A DNA stretch of 17,624 nucleotides from Bacteriovorax stolpii (lineage in GTDB: Bacteria; Bdellovibrionota; Bacteriovoracia; Bacteriovoracales; Bacteriovoracaceae). The notes below the pieces were generated by a model. It was not told the origin of the DNA. It did no database searches and saw only the letters and a list, made by a program, of their open reading frames with translations. The DNA lies in the NCBI GenBank assembly GCA_945890905.1, contig CAMDDI010000040.1:1-17624 (forward strand), in the 5' to 3' direction. Of the stretch, positions 6,926-14,086 are shown one piece after another (position 1 is the first letter of the stretch; each line of letters starts with the position of its first letter). Made by a program: the position numbers and the translations under genes.

Positions 6926-7956
6926 TAATCTTTTACGATATCGGCCGTAACCGATCCGATTTTAATTTTGGCCTGGGCCTTGAGAAGTTTTCTTTCAGCA
7001 TCATCGCTAAACCAAAAAAGAAGATCTCCACTCTTAAGAGTATCCCCCGAGTATTGAGTGACTGCATGAACGCGGATTGATTTCTTACTACCGTATTCGG
7101 TATCAATGACTTCGCGCCCTTCTACTGTGGATTTGAGCATCAGGATTTTACCTTTATTCACAATCGGAATTTCGTAGATGTCCCCTGCATTCAAAGGAAG
7201 ACCTTGATAAAAGAACACAATGGAGAATGGATCAATGCTGTAATAAGGCATGGGTCTTTCAACTGTTTTACTCTTTGGCTTATCGTCAGTTTTCTTTTTC
7301 TTTTTATAAAACCAAAATGTTTTTAATTGTTCGCGGTCATAGATTTGGAGATCATCCACATCCATACTGCTTTCACGCTGAGTAAGACTGTAGCGATTAC
7401 TCAAAAACTGATCTGTAGTGACATAGGTATCAACAGTGTCGTCAAGTTCATAAATGTTGCTGTAAAAAGGAGCAGACTTGAAGCGTGAGTGAAAATGCCA
7501 AACTTCTTTGCCATTCATCATTTTCTTGCCGTTATTGTTCACCACAATTTTACCTACAGTCATCCCCAGGTAATGAATATTGAGATACATCTTTTGATTC
7601 AAAATGTGGTTGGGTTTATAAACTGCCCAGACTTTTTGAGCCTTGGCATTGAGAACCTTGAGTTCTTCGGGATAATCATCAGGAAACTCTGACTTCTTAG
7701 GATGTTCCATTTTTTTAGACGCTTCCACGACTTTAGGAGCTGAAATTTTCTTTTGCTTCACTGGTTCCTGAACTTTATTTGCCACAACAGGCTCAGACTT
7801 TACTTCAAATTTTTCTAGTAGCTTTTTATCTTTTTCTTTAACTTCAACTTGAGGGATAGCTTCTGAGGTGGGTTTATCTAATTCTTTTTCAAAATCTTTT
7901 TGCTTCCAGGCCGAGCAGCCTGCCAGAAAAAAAAGCAAGAGCATGAATGATTTCAC
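6925..7956 (-). CDS. DUF3108 family lipoprotein
   Basis: From GTG 7956 the product is 343 residues and starts as a lipoprotein: K2, hydrophobic SFMLLLFF, lipobox LAGC with the lipidated cysteine at 14. This GTG is preceded by AAAGGG with a 6-nt spacer. An in-frame TTG at 8013 would overlap lpxK and bury the signal behind 19 residues, so I reject it. Residues about 20-95 are a Lys/Glu/Pro-rich linker that could reach across the periplasm. Residues about 120-343 match DUF3108: YLNIHYLGMTVGKIVV, and the typical ending LLFWFSDDAERKLLKAQAKI then IGSVTADI. A basic insertion (KKKKKTDDKPKSK) lies near 217-230. DUF3108 proteins are periplasmic and poorly characterised. The gene lies 37 bp after lpxK and overlaps the glycosyltransferase start by one base. 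The family call is good; a role in envelope assembly is inferred from context. Confidence 0.82.
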   Translation of the reverse strand: MKSFMLLLFFLAGCSAWKQKDFEKELDKPTSEAIPQVEVKEKDKKLLEKFEVKSEPVVANKVQEPVKQKKISAPKVVEASKKMEHPKKSEFPDDYPEELKVLNAKAQKVWAVYKPNHILNQKMYLNIHYLGMTVGKIVVNNNGKKMMNGKEVWHFHSRFKSAPFYSNIYELDDTVDTYVTTDQFLSNRYSLTQRESSMDVDDLQIYDREQLKTFWFYKKKKKTDDKPKSKTVERPMPYYSIDPFSIVFFYQGLPLNAGDIYEIPIVNKGKILMLKSTVEGREVIDTEYGSKKSIRVHAVTQYSGDTLKSGDLLFWFSDDAERKLLKAQAKIKIGSVTADIVKD

Positions 7957-7993
7957 GAAGGACCCTTTGAGAATGTATGTCTTAGATTTTACG

Positions 7994-9094
7994 TTAAGAA
8001 TGAGCCGAATCAAGATGGAGAACTTTGCTTAAGCCCTGGATGAGTTCACTTTCCCCACTAATAAAGTCAACTTTCACTTTGGTAAAGAGAATCCGACTAT
8101 CCAGAGACACCCTCTTCATCTTCACCATGTCTTTTTCAGAGCAAAGAATGATTGATGAGTGCTGGGAGGCCTTAATGAGGAGTTCGTTCACATCCTCAGG
8201 AGTAAAAAAGTAGTGATCCGAGAAGCTCATTTTCTCAATGATCTCAACTCCAAAGCTCTCAAGGTAGCGGTAGAAAGAATCGGGAGAAGCAATTGCAGTG
8301 ACCGCAATCGCCTTAAGACCTTTGAGTTCATGAATAGAAAAGATGTACTTATCGTGCACATCAAACACGCCTAGGGGTTGATAACGAGTGTACGCCACTG
8401 GAGGTCGATGATGAAAATGCTCAGAGATAGTACTCACAAGATTTTGTAATTTTTCCGGAGTGACCATATCTGCCCGTGAGATCACGATAGCGTCTGCATC
8501 TTTGAGAGACGATAGGCCCTCACGCAAATAGCCTAATGGGGCCACTTTATAGAGATTAAGAGGCATAGATGCATCAAAGAGTACGATATTAAATGAACGG
8601 TAAATTTGCAGATGTTGAAAGCCATCATCTAAAAGAACAACATCTGGTTGAACTTCTGAAAAATATTTCAAAAGATTATCAGACCTCTTTTTTCCTACAA
8701 TCACCGCGCCTCGACTCATCTTATTTGAAATCATCAAGGGTTCATCACCGTAATCGAAAGGGTTCAGACGAAACTTCTGACCAGATTTAAGCAGACCTGA
8801 GGAATTTTCCAATTGGCCTTTATATCCACGGGTGAGAACCACTGGTGTGAGGTTATGAGAAATAAGCCATTCTGCTAACCAAACGATAGTGGGAGTTTTT
8901 CCCGTACCACCAAAGGCTACATTTCCGACTGAGATCACAGGAACTTTAAAGATTTTTTTCTTAAGAACACCATATTCATAAAGTGATCGGCGTATGCGGT
9001 ATACCCATTCCCAAGCGAAGCTAAAAGGAATGAAGGCAGTTCCCTTCAGAATTGATTTCAGCCGTAACCTGTTTTTCTGCAAAGAATCACTCAT
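7994..9094 (-). CDS. lpxK: LpxK, tetraacyldisaccharide (lipid A) 4'-kinase
   Basis: Phosphorylates the 4' position of the tetraacyldisaccharide 1-phosphate at the cytoplasmic face of the inner membrane, giving lipid IVA. Length 366 residues, slightly above the roughly 330 usual. An N-terminal amphipathic/membrane segment (about 15-40) is followed by the LpxK P-loop GNVAFGGTGKTP (57-68), TRGYKG (88-93), GDEP (116-119) and the signature DDGFQH (156-161), then LREGLSSLKDADAIVISRAD. All key motifs are intact, so this organism should be able to make a 4'-phosphorylated lipid A. The start ATG overlaps the end of lpxB by 8 bp. Next downstream are the DUF3108 and glycosyltransferase genes. Confidence 0.95.
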   Translation of the reverse strand: MSDSLQKNRLRLKSILKGTAFIPFSFAWEWVYRIRRSLYEYGVLKKKIFKVPVISVGNVAFGGTGKTPTIVWLAEWLISHNLTPVVLTRGYKGQLENSSGLLKSGQKFRLNPFDYGDEPLMISNKMSRGAVIVGKKRSDNLLKYFSEVQPDVVLLDDGFQHLQIYRSFNIVLFDASMPLNLYKVAPLGYLREGLSSLKDADAIVISRADMVTPEKLQNLVSTISEHFHHRPPVAYTRYQPLGVFDVHDKYIFSIHELKGLKAIAVTAIASPDSFYRYLESFGVEIIEKMSFSDHYFFTPEDVNELLIKASQHSSIILCSEKDMVKMKRVSLDSRILFTKVKVDFISGESELIQGLSKVLHLDSAHS

Positions 9095-10208
9095 AAATTA
9101 CCTGGGCCATATATTCCGGAACGGAGAAATCTTCGCCGGAGAGCAACTTGTTTGTCTCTTGAAGTGTAGACTTGAGTTCATTATAAACGGATTCATTTTC
9201 AATCCAAGTCTTAATTATACGAATAAGCTGATGAGCATTCACTCTTTCCTGCATTAGCTCGGGAAAAACCATTTTGTCGTGAATGATATTAGTCAGAGAG
9301 ATGGCTCCCTTGTATTTGATGAAATTATAAAAAATAAATTCGTTAAGAAGTGAAGTCTTATAGCAAACCACCGTAGGGATTTCAAACAGTCCAGTACTGA
9401 GGGTAACCGTCCCACTAGCTGCAAGACTAAGATGACACTCTCTCATGGCCTTTGTTAGATCCTGCGAAGGATACCAAACATCCACATCATCTTTAAAAAA
9501 TTCATAAACGTGTGGAGAGAGATGATCCACTTTCACTAAATGCACTTCTATCTTATGAGTTTTTTTAAGCTCACGGATGGCCTGGATAAACTCTGGCAGA
9601 AGTGAGTGAACCTCAAAGCGTCTGCTTCCAGGCAACAAAAGGATTTTTAATTTCTTGTCCCAAGACCCAAATGGCTTTTTGGGAATCGAGGCCAGCTCAT
9701 TTTTATAAGTGAGCATCAAGGGATGAGGAATGGATTTAACTTGGTGAACACCACGATCTTTAAACCAGCGTTTTTCAAAGGGCAAAATGGTAAACAAGGT
9801 ATGAACTGATTTGGCCAACACATCCGTGCGATAAGGTTTCCAGGCCCAGGCCTGAGGTGCAACATAATAGAGAACTTTCACACCAAGCTTAGAGAGTTTT
9901 TTTGCGAGTCTTAAATTAAAATCTTGAAAATCGATAAGAATGGCGGTTTTGGTGCCTCGAAGTTTGACTTCTTTTTCTAGGCGGGAAAGTGCTTTGAAAT
10001 AGAATGGGATTTTATGGATAACTTCAGAAAACCCCATGCTTGAGAAATCTTTTAAATGAAAAAGAAGTTCCATTCCTTCTTTCTGAAGTTCGTCTCCTCC
10101 CACTCCATAGAAGTGAGTTTGAGGAGAATTCTTGCGAAGCTCTTGAAAAAAACTCATGGCGTGTTCCTCGCCAGATTTCTCTCCAGCGATGAGCAAGCAG
10201 CTATCCAT
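9087..10208 (-). CDS. lpxB: LpxB, lipid-A-disaccharide synthase
   Basis: GT19 glycosyltransferase that condenses UDP-2,3-diacylglucosamine with lipid X into the lipid A disaccharide. Length 373 residues (E. coli 382). Conserved points: AGEKSGEEH at 8-16 (E10 equals E. coli E15), GVGG at 35-38, IDFQDFN with D96 (E. coli D98), YYVAPQAWAWKPYR at 114-127, LLPGSRRFEV with R196 (E. coli R201), and SLTN with N307 in place of SLPN. Two departures stand out: the SGTxxLE motif reads SGTVTLS (265-271) and SLPN reads SLTN. The gene overlaps both neighbours by 8 bp: its ATG lies inside the end of the oxidoreductase gene and its stop inside lpxK. Confidence 0.95.
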   Translation of the reverse strand: MDSCLLIAGEKSGEEHAMSFFQELRKNSPQTHFYGVGGDELQKEGMELLFHLKDFSSMGFSEVIHKIPFYFKALSRLEKEVKLRGTKTAILIDFQDFNLRLAKKLSKLGVKVLYYVAPQAWAWKPYRTDVLAKSVHTLFTILPFEKRWFKDRGVHQVKSIPHPLMLTYKNELASIPKKPFGSWDKKLKILLLPGSRRFEVHSLLPEFIQAIRELKKTHKIEVHLVKVDHLSPHVYEFFKDDVDVWYPSQDLTKAMRECHLSLAASGTVTLSTGLFEIPTVVCYKTSLLNEFIFYNFIKYKGAISLTNIIHDKMVFPELMQERVNAHQLIRIIKTWIENESVYNELKSTLQETNKLLSGEDFSVPEYMAQVIYE

Positions 10209-11166
10209 GAAAATGAATGTCCACAGGCTTGAGTGTCTCCATCGCCTTAAGTGCTGAATCCACTAAATGGACGGCATTCAAACCATCTTTGAGACCAATG
10301 ATGGCCGGACGATTCTGTAATATAGATTGGTAGAAATATTGATGTTCAAGTAAAAGATGATCTCTTTTTGAATAGCTCGCTTCTTTTACAAAAGTTCCAT
10401 CTTCATATTGGGAAGAAGAAGCCTCGTGAATCTTGTTGGTGAAGAGATCAACAAAGATCATCCCTTCTTTTGAGATAACTTCTAGGTCACGCATTTCTTT
10501 AACGTGATTGCGGCCAACAACGATGAAGGCTTCGCAGCCATCTTCCATTTTCACATGAATATTAGCATGATCCCATTTGGTGGTACGGATCTTCACTCCA
10601 GTGGCTTCAATCTGAATGGGCTTCTGTTTAAAGAGATGCATCAATAGATCAAGGTCATGAATGGCCAAATCCTGAACCACATCCACATCAGTAGCACGTC
10701 CCTTAAAAGGAGCTGCTCGGTTGATCCGAATTGTGAATGGAGATGTGAGATTTTCAAATTTTGCTTTGAGTTTATCCCAGGCCTCATGAAATCTTTCACT
10801 GTGGCCCACTTGCAATATAACTTTAGTACTAGAAGCAATTTCTTTGAGCTTAACAGCCTCAGAATCATTTGAACAAAGTGGCTTCTCACAAAAAACATGT
10901 TTTTTATTTTCGAGTAGATATTTTACCAGTTCGAAGTGAGTGGAAGTGGGAGAAACAACAAAGGCGGCATCTATATCATTAATGACATCTCTAATGTCAG
11001 CGACAACCTTTGCCTTAGGGTGAGCAGCACGAGCAGCTTCTTGTCCAGCTGCAAACTTTTCAACAATGGCCACAAATTCAGCAGAGTCAGAGTTGGCTTC
11101 AACTTTCTGACAATGCCATTTTCCTAAATGACCATAACCAATGACTGCAACTCTAACCTTATTCAT
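10201..11166 (-). CDS. Gfo/Idh/MocA-family NAD(P)-dependent oxidoreductase, GnnA-like by position
   Basis: 321 residues. A Rossmann domain with GYGHLGKWH (10-18), the Gfo/Idh signature EKPL (94-97), then the alpha/beta substrate domain with DLAIHDLDLLMHL (166-178), where the H-D pair holds the usual catalytic histidine (H170). The family oxidises or reduces sugar hydroxyls. Lying between lpxA and lpxB, with a 9-bp gap and an 8-bp overlap, it probably acts on the UDP-GlcNAc pool used for lipid A. GnnA of Acidithiobacillus ferrooxidans belongs to this family and oxidises the 3-OH of UDP-GlcNAc, after which GnnB aminates it to the 2,3-diamino sugar. No GnnB-type aminotransferase is present here, so the GnnA assignment is inference. 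The family call is firm. Ribosome site TGAGGA lies just before the ATG. Confidence 0.88.
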   Translation of the reverse strand: MNKVRVAVIGYGHLGKWHCQKVEANSDSAEFVAIVEKFAAGQEAARAAHPKAKVVADIRDVINDIDAAFVVSPTSTHFELVKYLLENKKHVFCEKPLCSNDSEAVKLKEIASSTKVILQVGHSERFHEAWDKLKAKFENLTSPFTIRINRAAPFKGRATDVDVVQDLAIHDLDLLMHLFKQKPIQIEATGVKIRTTKWDHANIHVKMEDGCEAFIVVGRNHVKEMRDLEVISKEGMIFVDLFTNKIHEASSSQYEDGTFVKEASYSKRDHLLLEHQYFYQSILQNRPAIIGLKDGLNAVHLVDSALKAMETLKPVDIHFHG

Positions 11167-11175
11167 AAATCCTCA

Positions 11176-11979
11176 TTAACTTTGCATGAATGGAGCAATA
11201 CCAATTTCACTTTTCAGGATGAAAGCAGAAATTTCTTGGATCACTAAGTTACTCTTATACTCAACCATAAATTCTGGATGAGACACAAAAGCTCGTGGGG
11301 CCAGAGCTGATGCTTCCATTGTGCGATAAAAATCCACCACTTCAGAAACAATTTCCTTAGAGTGACCTTGGCGCTTAAGACCAATGATATTAATTCCTTT
11401 AAGACGGATTCGGTTTCCATAGGCAGCACAGAAATTAGGGATATCACGATCAATCCCAGACCCCCCACCAATATAAGCACCTTTACCAAGAGTTACGAAT
11501 TGAGAAATACCAGTGTTACCACCAATAATCACTCTGTCCCCAATCACCACGTGACCAGCCAAGTTTACTGAATTAGCGAATGTGAGATTATTTCCGAGTG
11601 TGCAGTCGTGAGCAATATGACAGTAGGCCATGAAAAGAGAATTGGAACCAATAATGGTTTTGTTATCTTGCTTAGTCGTACCACGGTGAACTGATACATA
11701 TTCCCGGAAAGTATTATTCTCTCCAATAACTGTTTCTGTAGGTTCGTTTTTATAAGAGTTATCTTGTGGAGGAGCACCAATTGAGCCGAACTGGAAAAAT
11801 TTATTACCTTTTCCAATTTTTGTATGACCATCGATCACAACATTTGAATGAAGAATACAATCATCCCCCAATTCTACGTTTGCACCCACAGTACAAAAAG
11901 GTCCAATGAAAACATTGCTCCCGATCTTGGCTTCAGGGTGAACAAAAGACATGGGATGTGCTTCATAATTTTTCGTCAT
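11176..11979 (-). CDS. lpxA: LpxA, UDP-N-acetylglucosamine O-acyltransferase (possibly acting on a 3-amino sugar)
   Basis: First enzyme of lipid A synthesis: transfers 3-hydroxyacyl from ACP to position 3 of UDP-GlcNAc. Length 267 residues; an N-terminal left-handed beta helix of hexapeptide repeats (about 11-190) and a C-terminal helical cap. The catalytic base H124 lies in HIAHDC (121-126), with H143 in AGHV and the QD pair at 72-73. G172 aligns with E. coli G173 of the hydrocarbon ruler, consistent with a long (about C14) acyl chain. Departures from E. coli at sugar-nucleotide-site positions: K76 becomes S75, H160 becomes S159, H191 becomes R190, E200 becomes I199, R205 becomes Q204. AAGGA 8 nt upstream supports the start at 11979 rather than the internal Met 10. 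The gap to fabZ is 10 bp. Confidence 0.95.
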   Translation of the reverse strand: MTKNYEAHPMSFVHPEAKIGSNVFIGPFCTVGANVELGDDCILHSNVVIDGHTKIGKGNKFFQFGSIGAPPQDNSYKNEPTETVIGENNTFREYVSVHRGTTKQDNKTIIGSNSLFMAYCHIAHDCTLGNNLTFANSVNLAGHVVIGDRVIIGGNTGISQFVTLGKGAYIGGGSGIDRDIPNFCAAYGNRIRLKGINIIGLKRQGHSKEIVSEVVDFYRTMEASALAPRAFVSHPEFMVEYKSNLVIQEISAFILKSEIGIAPFMQS

Positions 11980-11989
11980 ACATTTTTCC

Positions 11990-12481
11990 TTAATCGATTT
12001 TGATAGAGGCCATCACACTGGTTTGCGAGATGAGGTCCCCTTGGCAGCGGATCTCACAGTCATACATCCAGATAGGACCACGGACTTTAGTTAGTTTGGC
12101 ATGGATCTCAAGATCCATAGGAGGAATGATGGGCTTTCTAAAGCGTGCTGAATCAACACCCAGAAGAACCACATCTATTTTTGGTTTAACGTTAGGATAA
12201 TCAAAAGTATAGATCGCAAGAAATGATGCTGCTTGGGCCATCATCTCCACCTGAACCACACCCGGAAGAATAGGATTGCCCGGAAAATGTCCTTCAAGAA
12301 CTTTAACAGAATTGTCCACTCGGTAGGTACAAACGGCTTTTCCACCAATGAGTTGTTGTGGACCAAAAGGTCTCTGTCCCGTCACACCTTCAGGCAACGT
12401 TACTTCTTTTACAGAATCAATAAAAAGGAATGGATCCCTATGAGGAAGAAAGGCCATGACTTGTTCTTTATTCATTAGCAT
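11990..12481 (-). CDS. fabZ: FabZ, 3-hydroxyacyl-ACP dehydratase
   Basis: Hot-dog fold dehydratase of the type II fatty acid cycle. It shares 3-hydroxyacyl-ACP with LpxA and LpxD, which explains its place between them. Length 163 residues, somewhat longer than E. coli (151). Entry motif LPHRDPFLFID (12-22); the catalytic pair is H65 in GHFPGNPILPGV and E79 in VEMMAQA; the substrate-tunnel motif ARFRKPIIPPM is at 112-122. The extra length is a loop of about a dozen residues (EGVTGQRPFGPQQLIGG, 31-47) between the first two strands. AGGAG with a 7-nt spacer selects ATG 12481 over the ATG 6 nt further on. The gap from lpxD is 10 bp. Confidence 0.95.
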   Translation of the reverse strand: MLMNKEQVMAFLPHRDPFLFIDSVKEVTLPEGVTGQRPFGPQQLIGGKAVCTYRVDNSVKVLEGHFPGNPILPGVVQVEMMAQAASFLAIYTFDYPNVKPKIDVVLLGVDSARFRKPIIPPMDLEIHAKLTKVRGPIWMYDCEIRCQGDLISQTSVMASIKID

Positions 12482-12491
12482 GGGAGAGCTC

Positions 12492-13532
12492 CTATTTTGT
12501 TTCTTTCAAAGACATCGTGCGGACGTAAGCAAAGCCTTTCATCCACTCTTTAAGATCCCTTGCTGGATGTCCACCTAGTTTAGATCCAGCTGGCCAAATA
12601 GCGCCTTCATTCACCATGGCGTTGCCAGCAATTTGAGATCCCATTCCGATATGTGCATCTGGGCCAACTCCGGCCTTACCACCCAGAACAACATAGTCTT
12701 CAAGAACTGCACTTCCTGCAATTCCGACATGACCACAAAGAACGCAACCGCGACCAAGTTTTACATTGTGAGCGACATGAACTTGATTATCTAAGCGGCA
12801 ACCTTCACCAATAATTGTGGGAGAAAAAGTTCCCATATCAACTGCCGAACAAGATCCAATCTCAACATCGTCATGAATGATCACTCCACCTGAATGCCAA
12901 ATTTTGACGTGCTTGCCTTGATGATAGGTATATCCAAAACCATCTCCTCCGATCACACTGGCGCTATGAATGCGGCAGTTTTTCCCAATTTTAGTAAAAG
13001 GATAAATAGTGACGTTAGGGTAAATGGTGGTGTTATCGGAAATTTCCACATGCGGAAGAACTACAGATCCGGCCATGATTGTAACATTGGCCCCGATTTT
13101 TACATTTTCACCTATGAATACACCCTGAGAAATATGAGCACTGGGATCAATATCTGTATTGCCCATCTGACGGCCATCCACTTGAAGATTGAGTCCTTTC
13201 ATTTTGGCATCATAAAATGGTTTTGAAAGAAGAGTCAGAGACATAGGAACTTGCAAACTTGAAAGAATCCAGGGCAATTTATCCAAATGAGTTTTAAGCT
13301 CAGCATTCATGAGTAAATAAAACTTCTCATCAACAACTGCCCCAACTTTCAAACGGACAGCCTCATCCACAAAAGGGATGAACTTTTCTAACAATTTTGC
13401 ATTTTTAATGAACACAACACTCTGAGGATGGAGGGCATCTAATGCGGAAATGGCCAGAATTTCTTCTGGCCATTCAGGATTTCTCACCATTTTTAAAGAT
13501 GAGTCATATTTTATTAAATCAGGTAATTTCAT
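12492..13532 (-). CDS. lpxD: LpxD, UDP-3-O-acylglucosamine N-acyltransferase
   Basis: Third lipid A enzyme: adds the 2-N hydroxyacyl chain. Length 346 residues (E. coli 341). An N-terminal uridine-binding domain (about 1-115), a hexapeptide left-handed beta helix (about 128-320) and a C-terminal helix (323-346). The signature HSASVIGGDGFGY (189-201), HSGGVIIHDDVEIGS (213-227), and DNQVHVAHNVKLG with the catalytic histidine H255 are all present. The DRG motif of the E. coli enzyme reads DMG (232-234). The gene is 6 bp downstream of skp, the common bamA-skp-lpxD-fabZ-lpxA order. Its ribosome site is poor: AGGA lies 12 nt upstream inside the skp end, so expression probably depends on coupling to skp. 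Confidence 0.95.
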   Translation of the reverse strand: MKLPDLIKYDSSLKMVRNPEWPEEILAISALDALHPQSVVFIKNAKLLEKFIPFVDEAVRLKVGAVVDEKFYLLMNAELKTHLDKLPWILSSLQVPMSLTLLSKPFYDAKMKGLNLQVDGRQMGNTDIDPSAHISQGVFIGENVKIGANVTIMAGSVVLPHVEISDNTTIYPNVTIYPFTKIGKNCRIHSASVIGGDGFGYTYHQGKHVKIWHSGGVIIHDDVEIGSCSAVDMGTFSPTIIGEGCRLDNQVHVAHNVKLGRGCVLCGHVGIAGSAVLEDYVVLGGKAGVGPDAHIGMGSQIAGNAMVNEGAIWPAGSKLGGHPARDLKEWMKGFAYVRTMSLKETK

Positions 13533-13538
13533 GGAAAA

Positions 13539-14048
13539 TTATTTTCCTGGGTACTTCTTATCGTAAGCCTTGATGACATCATCAGACATATCGATTTTTG
13601 CTTCAGCATAAACGATGGGAGCAGCTGAAAGTTCAAAAGTCATGGCCACAGCATTGGCCTTAGAAACTTCATCAATAATTGGACGAAGTTTATCCAAGAT
13701 TGGTTTTTTCATATCTTGTTCCATGGCCTGGATTTCTTTTTGATATTCCATCGTCTTGTTTTGAAGCTTCATCATCATTTCTTGCATTTCGCGCTCTTTA
13801 TTCATCCGAGCTGCTTCTGCCAAAACCATGCTTTGCTTTTTATAGTCTTCTTGTGCTTTTTTGATTTTATCTTCATCTTTTTTAAGAATAGCCTTTTTAT
13901 CGTTAAAAGCTTTCTCAAGATTCTTCTGAACATTCTTCCCTTCTTTAATCGAAGTGATGATTTTTTGAATGTCCACAAGTCCAACCAGAACTGAAGAGAA
14001 TGACGGGAAACTGAAAGTGAGAATCAATAAACCTAAAATTAATTTCAT
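13539..14048 (-). CDS. skp: Skp/OmpH-family periplasmic chaperone
   Basis: Periplasmic holdase that carries unfolded outer-membrane proteins to the Bam complex. Length 169 residues (E. coli Skp 161). Signal peptide 1-18 (K2, LILGLLILTF, cleavage after SFS). The first mature strand VGLVDIQKIITSIKEGKNVQ matches the OmpH/Skp opening, a long charged alpha-helical coiled-coil hairpin spans about 40-125, and a closing helix/strand region (AVAMTFELSAAPIVYAEAKI) restores the core. TAGGAG 5 nt before the ATG is a strong ribosome site. It lies 38 bp after bamA and 6 bp before lpxD. Confidence 0.9.
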   Translation of the reverse strand: MKLILGLLILTFSFPSFSSVLVGLVDIQKIITSIKEGKNVQKNLEKAFNDKKAILKKDEDKIKKAQEDYKKQSMVLAEAARMNKEREMQEMMMKLQNKTMEYQKEIQAMEQDMKKPILDKLRPIIDEVSKANAVAMTFELSAAPIVYAEAKIDMSDDVIKAYDKKYPGK

Positions 14049-14086
14049 ACGTGCTCCTAAAGAGATTTGAAAAACTCTATCACTGA

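Noticed and set aside
7957..8013. TTG start at 8013 for the DUF3108 lipoprotein
   Set aside because: It would overlap lpxK and bury the lipoprotein signal; the GTG at 7956 has a ribosome site and a proper short signal peptide.
13533..13547. Perfect 15-nt palindrome GGAAAATTATTTTCC across the skp stop, next to the lpxD start
   Set aside because: It has almost no room for a loop and no T run beyond it, so neither a terminator nor a stable regulatory hairpin is convincing. AT-rich composition can explain it.
13716..13994. Plus-strand frame opposite skp that looks like a hydrophobic membrane protein
   Set aside because: The Phe/Leu runs are the reverse complement of the Lys/Glu-rich coiled coil of Skp, an expected artefact.
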